This document shows positions 58,521-64,000 of a DNA stretch of 64,000 nucleotides, piece after piece. The notes below the pieces were generated by a model, which had not been told where the DNA came from, did not search any database, and saw only the letters and a list, made by a program, of their open reading frames with translations. The translations under genes and the position numbers were made by a program. The DNA is taken from NCBI RefSeq assembly GCF_020532555.1, contig NZ_JAJBBR010000007.1, positions 241,276 through 305,275 of the forward strand, given 5' to 3'. How positions within the stretch are numbered: position 1 is the stretch's first letter; each line of letters opens with the position of its first letter. The DNA comes from Microvirga lenta. Lineage in GTDB: Bacteria; Pseudomonadota; Alphaproteobacteria; Rhizobiales; Beijerinckiaceae.

Positions 58521-61370
58521 TCAGAATTTCCAGGTGAAATTGCCCTTGACGGCGTGCTCCTGGTTACGGGCGCCGATCTGGCCCTGATAGCCCACTTCGA
58601 GGTTGATCGCCTCCGATGCCTTCCAGCCCAGCCCGGCTTCGGCCACGAGGGCGTTGCGGTCTACCGGCATGCCGCTCGCGACGAACGGCACATCGCCCCC
58701 CCGGAAGGTCAGGAGCGCGCCCGGCTCCACATCGCCATAGGCATGGCGCCAGCCGATGGTTCCGTGAAGGGTCAGCGGCAGCTCAGGGCTTACCGCCGCT
58801 TCGGCGCGCACGCCCAGGGTGGTCGTCCCGAGTTCGTGGCTTCGGCTCGCGCCGGTCAGTGCCGCCGCTCCGCCGGTTTCGGCAAACCCGTCCGTGTTCA
58901 TCCGCAGGATCGACGCGCCGAGGAACGGTTCGACCGCGATGCCCGCCACGTTCAGGCGATATCCGATCTCGCCGAAGACCTGCGCCGTGGAGCCGCCGTA
59001 GGAGGCGCCGGCCTGGTCGGCGAAGCCCGGAAAGGAGATCCGCCGTGTGACGTCGATGTCGTGACCGGCATAGGATGCGCCGATGCGGAGCGAGAGGGCG
59101 CCCCAGTCGGCGGCGCCATAAATCGCGCCGAAGACGCTCTCGTTCGTGCCGTCCGCGGACCGCGCGGCGATATCGAATGTCGTGCGGGTGAAGCCGCCGG
59201 CGATGCCGATGCGGTATCCGACATCCGGCGTCGTCTCGGCACCGACGATGAAGCCGCCCGTGGTCGTGTCGAAACCTGCCGCCTGAGCGGTGGCACGGGC
59301 ATTGCCCCAGGCGCCGAAGCCCTGGCCCCAGAGCGCGAAGCGGCGCGGGTCGAGGGTCGGGTAGGGCATGGGAGCCATATGCGGCGCCACTCCTGGCCGG
59401 TCGGCCGCGAAGGCCGCGGGAACGGTTGCGGCCGGCGCCGCGAAGGGCGTGCGCAGGCGGTTGAGGATCGCCTCCTTCACGTGGGACGCATCGCCGTACG
59501 CGGTGGTGACGGCGGAGGCGTTAGCCTCTCCGGCCAAGAGGTCGAGGGCGACCTGCGCATCGACCGCCGAGGTGCTGTTGAGGAAAGCGCGGTAGAGCGG
59601 GTTTCCGGCATCGAGGCCGGCGAGCGCCACGGCCACGGCGGTGTCGTTGGCATCCGCTGCGACTGCCGTGAAAGGCTTGTCGTTGCGGGCGAACGAAACG
59701 CTCACCTGATCGGGCCTGTAGACGAGAGCGGAATCGAAGAAGACGAAGGTGGGCGTCACGCGGGCAAAGCGGCCCGTCACGTCCCCGGTCGCCGTGACGA
59801 GGGTGTAGTCGCGGCCGGTATCGACGCCGCCGCTCGATCCTGCCAGGGCAAGCGTTCCGCCCAGGAGGGCTCCGCCCGCAACAGCCAGGCTGTCGGATCC
59901 AGTGCTGTCGATCCTCAGGCGCAGGACGCCCTCCGGAAGCTGTCGGAAGCTGCCGCCGACGGTCAGGCGCCCGAATCCGTTGGCGCGGCCCGGCGCCACG
60001 ATTCCGGCTGCATTGAGCAGGTCGCCAGCGACGGCGCCGGAACCGGTCAGCGCACCGCCATAGAGGTCGACGAGGGGTGCGTTCAGGGTGCCGTTGACTT
60101 CCGCCGTGCCGTCAAGGATCCGCGCCCCGAGGACCGTCGTGAGCACACGACCGGAGGGCAGGGTGAGCCTTGCCTGTGCATGATCGAGGGTCACCGCGTC
60201 GACCGTCGGGTTCATATCGACCGTGATCGAGGAGGCGGCGTTCAGGACGACGTCGTAATAGCGCCCGGGCTGGCCCAAATTGCGGAATCCGCCGAGGCGA
60301 TTGTCGGGCCGGGCACCTTCGCCGGTCTGGGTGTCGGTCCAGGCGGAGCGGTCGCTCCACCGGTAGGAGCCTGCCGAGGAGACCACCTGACGCAGCGGAT
60401 TGTTCTGCGCGATCCAGTCGAGGAAGAGCTGCACCGGGGTCCAGTCGTCGACGATGCCGTAGCCGGGGATGCTGTCCCCGGTGACCGGATTGCCCGGGGT
60501 TCCGATCACGGTGCCGATCTGAACCAGCCCGTCTTCGGTGACCAGGAAGAGAGGACCGCCGCTATCGCCGGGGCCAGGGCTGCCTTGAAGGGCAGGGACG
60601 CGGATGCCGTCCTTGTGCAGACCGAAAACGTCGGGGTTTCCGGGGGAGAGCGGGGTGCGGAACTGGGCCAGCAGCACAGGGTGCACGCCCCACGGCTCCT
60701 CCACCTCGTAGGCCGCGATGTTCGTCTGCGCGATGCGGCGCTTGTCGTCGTAGTCGCTCCAGTGACCGCGCGGCGGGTTCGAGCCGGTCCCATGGGCGCC
60801 GTAGCCGCTGATGACGGCCAGGGCCCCCTTCTGCGGAATGGGATCGGTGGCGCCGACGAGGGTGACCGGCCGGATGGCGGTGACGGGAGCATCGAGAGTC
60901 AGGAGAGCGATATCCCCGACTCCGTGTCCTCTGGGTTGGAACGTGTGATGGGCAATCACGCCGTTCACGTTCCGGTCATGCGCCGTGGCTTCGGTCGCAA
61001 TAGCGCCGAAGCGGATCTGGAAGTTCGGAGTCGTCCTGAGATCGATCTTGTCGGTCTCTCCGTTCACCACGCAGTGTGCGGCGGTCAGGATCGTGCGGGA
61101 ATTGATCAGCGTGCCGGTGCAGAAGGTGCCTGGCCCGGGCAGAAAGATCGACACGACATTGTTCAACACGTTGTTGCGGTCGTAGTAGTTGTCGATACCG
61201 CCTGCCCGTGCCGCATCGACGTCGTTGAGAACGATGGCCTGAGCCGGGGCCAGTCCGGCGCCGGTCAGAAGAGCCGCGAGACCGAGGGGTGCGATCCAGC
61301 GGGCACCGGCCCTGCGCCCCAGCGGAGCCAGACTCGTGCCGGCGTTCAGGTCCTGCTTCAGATGTCTCAT
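58521..61370 (-). CDS. Trypsin-like (S1) autotransporter
   Basis: 949 residues. Signal peptide to about 45 (LAALLTGAGLAPAQA). The passenger starts with a trypsin-like domain with the full triad: His99 (LTAAHCV), Asp153 (VGDIALL), Ser270 (GPGDSGGPLF). A beta-helix-type stretch follows (LTLPSGRVLTTVLGARILDG, APGRANGFGRLTVGGSFRQL). The last 270 residues (from about ALWGQGFGAWG, residue 677) are a type Va autotransporter barrel ending in Phe (GNFTWKF). BamA, encoded at 12.8 kb, would insert it. It is convergent with the subtilase. It may act on the cell surface or be released. Confidence 0.93.
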   Translation of the reverse strand: MRHLKQDLNAGTSLAPLGRRAGARWIAPLGLAALLTGAGLAPAQAIVLNDVDAARAGGIDNYYDRNNVLNNVVSIFLPGPGTFCTGTLINSRTILTAAHCVVNGETDKIDLRTTPNFQIRFGAIATEATAHDRNVNGVIAHHTFQPRGHGVGDIALLTLDAPVTAIRPVTLVGATDPIPQKGALAVISGYGAHGTGSNPPRGHWSDYDDKRRIAQTNIAAYEVEEPWGVHPVLLAQFRTPLSPGNPDVFGLHKDGIRVPALQGSPGPGDSGGPLFLVTEDGLVQIGTVIGTPGNPVTGDSIPGYGIVDDWTPVQLFLDWIAQNNPLRQVVSSAGSYRWSDRSAWTDTQTGEGARPDNRLGGFRNLGQPGRYYDVVLNAASSITVDMNPTVDAVTLDHAQARLTLPSGRVLTTVLGARILDGTAEVNGTLNAPLVDLYGGALTGSGAVAGDLLNAAGIVAPGRANGFGRLTVGGSFRQLPEGVLRLRIDSTGSDSLAVAGGALLGGTLALAGSSGGVDTGRDYTLVTATGDVTGRFARVTPTFVFFDSALVYRPDQVSVSFARNDKPFTAVAADANDTAVAVALAGLDAGNPLYRAFLNSTSAVDAQVALDLLAGEANASAVTTAYGDASHVKEAILNRLRTPFAAPAATVPAAFAADRPGVAPHMAPMPYPTLDPRRFALWGQGFGAWGNARATAQAAGFDTTTGGFIVGAETTPDVGYRIGIAGGFTRTTFDIAARSADGTNESVFGAIYGAADWGALSLRIGASYAGHDIDVTRRISFPGFADQAGASYGGSTAQVFGEIGYRLNVAGIAVEPFLGASILRMNTDGFAETGGAAALTGASRSHELGTTTLGVRAEAAVSPELPLTLHGTIGWRHAYGDVEPGALLTFRGGDVPFVASGMPVDRNALVAEAGLGWKASEAINLEVGYQGQIGARNQEHAVKGNFTWKF

Positions 61371-61580
61371 TCTGCCCCCGGAATATTCCCGCGCGACTCG
61401 ATTGTTGTTCTCGCGGGAACAGGTCTTAAGACCGGAAACCTAGGATTCCAGAGCGTTCGACGCTCTCAAGGGGCGTTTTCCAGGGTGTGTAACCTTACGG
61501 CAACGCCAATGTTATATTGGCGAAGTGCCAGGTTCTGACACGTGAGTCTTTAGGGTAACCTCCGGGCGGCCCCGAAAGGC
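61371..61580. other. 210-bp intergenic region before the autotransporter
   Basis: No gene. It includes the palindrome GGTCTTAAGACC at 61422-61433, which may be an operator of the autotransporter, and a small hairpin GAGCG/CGCTC at 61451-61465. The fusion gene ending at 61581 is on the same strand and could read through. Confidence 0.4.
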
Positions 61581-63074
61581 TCAAGTCTCCCTCCCGACTT
61601 CTTCCAGAAGGCTGATCTTCAGCTCACGGAAGGCGCGCTGGAAGCGGGAGGTCCGCTGTTCTTCGAGCATTGCTTCGAGAGCGTGGCCGAGTTCGCGCAG
61701 GCGGCGCTCGCCCAGGCGCTGCGCTTCGATGAACATCGAGTGCTCCTCCGACGAAGCGTGATGGTCGACCGCCTTGTGCAGGGCCCGCAGGTGCTCCTCG
61801 AATTGCGGGCTCGATGTCGGCAGTTTCAGCGTTGCCGCCAGCAGATCCGCCAATTGCTGGTGCTCGGCATAAGCCACCGATACGTCCTCGCTGACGGGGC
61901 GCACGGCCGGATAGAAGATCTCGTCCTCGATGTGCTCGTGGATCTCGAGCTCGGAGGCGAGCGCCCGCAGGAGATCGCGCCGCTGCGGATCGTCGGGCGA
62001 CATGTTTTCGATCCGGCGGAACATGCTGCGCAGGAGCTGATGGTGTTCGAAGAGAACCTCATCCGCCTTGCGGCCGAGAGGGCTGCTCGTCTCCATTGAG
62101 CGGTCCGCCTCCGCGGCCTCCTCGATGTCGTCCGGTGTCACCGCCTCCGCGCCGGGCTCCTGCTCCCGTTTGACCTCGATGACTCCCTCGCGCACGCGCA
62201 CCTCGTAGCGAGGCTGCGGGCATGTGGAGGGGCCGTCCATGGGGTGGCCGGTCTCGAGATCGTAGCGCGACCCGTGCCAGGGGCAGACCAGGCCGCCGTT
62301 CAGAATCCAGCCCTCGTCCAAGGGGCCACCCATATGCGAACAGCGGGCACCCATGGCGGAGATGCGCCCGCGGTGCCGCACGAGAACGATGGGAATATGT
62401 GCGCGCTCCACCTCGTCCCACACCTCGACGCGACGTGGCTGATCCTCCGACAGTTCGGCGGCGCGCAGGACGGGCTTGAAGTCCCGTGGCTCCACGCTGC
62501 GGTCGGCCTGATCGACCCCCTGTCGCCGGCGGTAGACGAGGTGGCCGCCCAGATAGGCGCCCGCGAACATGAAGCCCCAGGCGGCGGCGGTGGCGAGGCG
62601 TCCCTCCTTGCGGCGACCGCGCCGGCGCAGGGCGATGGAGGTGAGCTGGAGGCCGAGCGCCGTGCTGTTGATGAGAGCATGGGTGAGGCCCACCCGGCGG
62701 GACCGTCCATGGGTCTGCTGCCAGTCGGCGAGGCCCGTCGCCGCCGCGGCGACGGCGCCTGCGGCTCCGGCCTGGACCGCAATATCGGCGGCCCTGCCAT
62801 AGCCCCCGTCCGGGCGAACCCCGATGGCATCCAGCGTGTCGAGACCGAGCGCAAGCGTCCAGGTTCCGATGGGAATGGTGACGAACATCGGGTGGACGGG
62901 GTGGCCGAACCACGTACCGTGCAGGGCATTGCGCGCCCTGCGCCCCGGCGTTCCGGCAAGGCGCTGGGGCAGGGCGACGGCATTGGCGAGGGCGAAAGCA
63001 GGGCTGTCGAGCCACTCTGCCGCTTCGATTCGACCGATAGCGGCCTCCGCCGCGCCAGGCTGGTAGGATGTCAT
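61581..63074 (-). CDS. DUF2231-Rieske-hemerythrin fusion protein
   Basis: 497 residues with three parts. Residues about 50-185: a DUF2231-type membrane domain (HGTWFGHPVHPMFVTIPIGT and several helices). Residues about 200-305: a Rieske [2Fe-2S] domain with Cys245/His247 (CSHMGG) and Cys264/His267 (CPWHGSRYD). Residues about 335-470: a hemerythrin HHE domain with FEHHQLLRSMFRRIENM, EIHEHIEDEIFYPA, AEHQQLADLL and HHASSEEHSMFIEA providing the His/Glu ligands for a di-iron site. A membrane-held electron-transfer unit fused to an oxygen, NO or iron sensor/repair domain is the likely idea. I know DUF2231-Rieske proteins, but the added hemerythrin is less usual. Single gene; substrate unknown. Confidence 0.88.
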   Translation of the reverse strand: MTSYQPGAAEAAIGRIEAAEWLDSPAFALANAVALPQRLAGTPGRRARNALHGTWFGHPVHPMFVTIPIGTWTLALGLDTLDAIGVRPDGGYGRAADIAVQAGAAGAVAAAATGLADWQQTHGRSRRVGLTHALINSTALGLQLTSIALRRRGRRKEGRLATAAAWGFMFAGAYLGGHLVYRRRQGVDQADRSVEPRDFKPVLRAAELSEDQPRRVEVWDEVERAHIPIVLVRHRGRISAMGARCSHMGGPLDEGWILNGGLVCPWHGSRYDLETGHPMDGPSTCPQPRYEVRVREGVIEVKREQEPGAEAVTPDDIEEAAEADRSMETSSPLGRKADEVLFEHHQLLRSMFRRIENMSPDDPQRRDLLRALASELEIHEHIEDEIFYPAVRPVSEDVSVAYAEHQQLADLLAATLKLPTSSPQFEEHLRALHKAVDHHASSEEHSMFIEAQRLGERRLRELGHALEAMLEEQRTSRFQRAFRELKISLLEEVGRET

Positions 63075-63248
63075 CGAGCCTCCTCGTCCGTCACGCCGTG
63101 GCCTTGCCCCAGCGGCAAGGCTTGGCAGGCACTAACGAGACAATGGAGCCGGTCCCGTTCGGTTCACTCGCTCCGCGGGTACTTTTGGAGGATGTCCGGA
63201 TGGGCAGTCGGATCGGGGCAGGCGCAAGCCGCCCGTCCAGGCGGATGG

Positions 63249-63287
63249 AAGCCCCGCACGGAAGGGAATCCGTGCGGGGCTTTCTTT
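63249..63287. terminator. Strong hairpin between the fusion gene and the RTX gene
   Basis: AAGCCCCGCACGGA pairs with TCCGTGCGGGGCTT around AGGGAA; TTCTTT follows on the plus strand. It lies 67 bases after the stop of the minus-strand RTX gene, so it probably ends that transcript although its minus-strand T tract is poor. Confidence 0.65.
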
Positions 63288-63353
63288 ACCGAGGGTCCGT
63301 GCTCCCCGCGCCCTGGAGGCGTAAGCGCGAAAGGAACCGGGCAGGCCGCTCGG

Positions 63354-64000
63354 TCAGATCACGAAGAAGTGCTGGTGGGTCAGCTCGAGACCCGGGTTCA
63401 CCTTGGCGAAGACCAGGGCGGCGCCGGATCCGGATCCATCGGCGTCGTACGAGATGAGGCCGGAGGAAGGATCGTAGATGATGTGGTCGTTGTGATCGCT
63501 TGCGGTGCCGACGGCGAAGACGTCGGCGCCGAGCGGTCCGGACCAGAGCTCCGTGAAGACGGCGTCGTCCAGAGCGATCTTGTCCTCGGCCGTGTCGAAA
63601 TCGCGGATCGTGTCCACGTTCGGCCTTCTGTCCAACCTCGTGTCGAAGACGAAGACATCGCCGCCATCGCCGCCCGACAGGAAATCGCTGCCGTATTTGC
63701 CGTTGATCTGATCGCTGCGGGAGGTGCCGGTGATGCTGTCACCGCCCCAATCGCCGAGGAGGGTCCTGCCATCGAGGGAGGTCAGGTCCGGCACGGGGTC
63801 CAGGCTCGGCGTAGGGATCAGGCTTGGCGTAGGGATCAGGCTCGGGGTCGGGGAGGGGGCCGCCTCGGGAGTAGGTGCCGGGGTTGCGGTGTCGGTGGGG
63901 GCACCGTGCTTGGCGGCGGAGGCGGAGGAGCCGTAGGACAGATCCGGCGATTTCACGTTGTAGGCGATGGTCTCTCCGCCGGACGGCGAGGAGCGGTACA
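63354..64000 (-). CDS. RTX-type calcium-binding protein, C-terminal part
   Basis: The frame is open to the window edge, so the N-terminus lies to the right. Visible: a Pro/Thr/Ser-rich stretch with PTPSLI repeats, a short RTX segment (DWGGDSITGTSRSDQINGKY, GSDFLSGGDGGDVFVFDTRL), and a C-terminal module IYDPSSGLISYDADGSGSGA ending LELTHQHFFVI. The last module matches the end of the RTX protein at 37377 in pattern (D-x-D-G-x-G, then L-T-H-x-x-F-F), so both may use the same type I exporter. It may be an adhesin or an enzyme; its N-terminal domain is not visible. Confidence 0.8.
   Translation of the reverse strand, partial: YRSSPSGGETIAYNVKSPDLSYGSSASAAKHGAPTDTATPAPTPEAAPSPTPSLIPTPSLIPTPSLDPVPDLTSLDGRTLLGDWGGDSITGTSRSDQINGKYGSDFLSGGDGGDVFVFDTRLDRRPNVDTIRDFDTAEDKIALDDAVFTELWSGPLGADVFAVGTASDHNDHIIYDPSSGLISYDADGSGSGAALVFAKVNPGLELTHQHFFVI
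63802..63852 (-). repeat. 18-bp tandem repeat coding PTPSLI
   Basis: Units at 63802-63819 and 63820-63837 differ by one base, and a third, partial unit follows. On the minus strand they code for proline/threonine/serine/leucine/isoleucine (PTPSLI), a flexible linker. Copy number may vary. Confidence 0.8.

Noticed and set aside
63120..63170. General stress (EcfG) promoter before the Rieske-hemerythrin fusion gene
   Set aside because: A CGAAC and a CGTT occur on the minus strand, but the -35 is off consensus and the spacing is 19, not 16-17.

Overview
The window reads as a chromosome segment of a GC-rich alphaproteobacterium of the order Hyphomicrobiales (Rhizobiales). A Microvirga/Methylobacteriaceae-like genome is my best guess, from gene order and protein style only. 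Supporting signs are the order dnaE-rpsB-tsf-pyrH-frr-uppS-cdsA-dxr-rseP-bamA-lpxD-fabZ-lpxA-lpxI-lpxB-gltA, ribosomal protein S2 with a long C-terminal extension, a pyruvate dehydrogenase E1 beta carrying its own lipoyl domain, SecG with a Pro/Ala tail, and LexA boxes of the alphaproteobacterial type (two GTTC half sites seven bases apart).

Layout. 1-4.2 kb: end of lolD, a 33-residue membrane protein behind two LexA boxes, and dnaE. 4.3-4.9 kb: a LysE-type exporter. 5.1-19.7 kb: translation, UMP, isoprenoid, phospholipid, outer-membrane and lipid A genes, all on the plus strand. 19.7-23.2 kb (minus): an unknown protein, gltA and gltX. 23.3-25.6 kb: comEC, convergent with lexA. 26.4-34.0 kb (minus): ppiD-like gene, trpE, trpG, trpD, trpC, moaC, moeA. 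34.2-37.3 kb (plus): tpiA, secG, pyrG. 37.4-41.0 kb (minus): a large repeat/RTX protein. 41.2-53.3 kb (mostly plus): VOC protein, DUF350 protein, kdsA, MFS, queF (minus), eno, ftsB-like gene, and the pyruvate dehydrogenase cluster with a DUF5076 gene. 53.4-64 kb is accessory: an atypical LuxR regulator, a DUF1236 protein, anti-sigma and ECF sigma factors, a subtilase with a Gly/Asn-rich stretch, a trypsin-like autotransporter, a DUF2231-Rieske-hemerythrin fusion, and the C-terminal end of a second RTX protein.

How the genes fit together. The first 20 kb link translation factors to envelope building: uppS/dxr feed undecaprenyl phosphate, cdsA feeds phospholipid, bamA/rseP handle outer-membrane protein assembly and stress, and lpxD/A/I/B with fabZ make lipid A (kdsA adds KDO). 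eno, tpiA, pdhABC, lpd and gltA carry carbon from glycolysis into the TCA cycle. lexA and the small gene before dnaE share one promoter design, a LexA box filling the spacer between -35 and -10, which makes the 33-residue protein a strong candidate SOS-induced membrane peptide. The 54-63 kb region looks like an envelope-stress and proteolysis island with its own sigma/anti-sigma pair.

Limits: all family assignments come from reading motifs by eye. No database search or structure prediction was run. Start codons were chosen from ribosome binding sites and family lengths.
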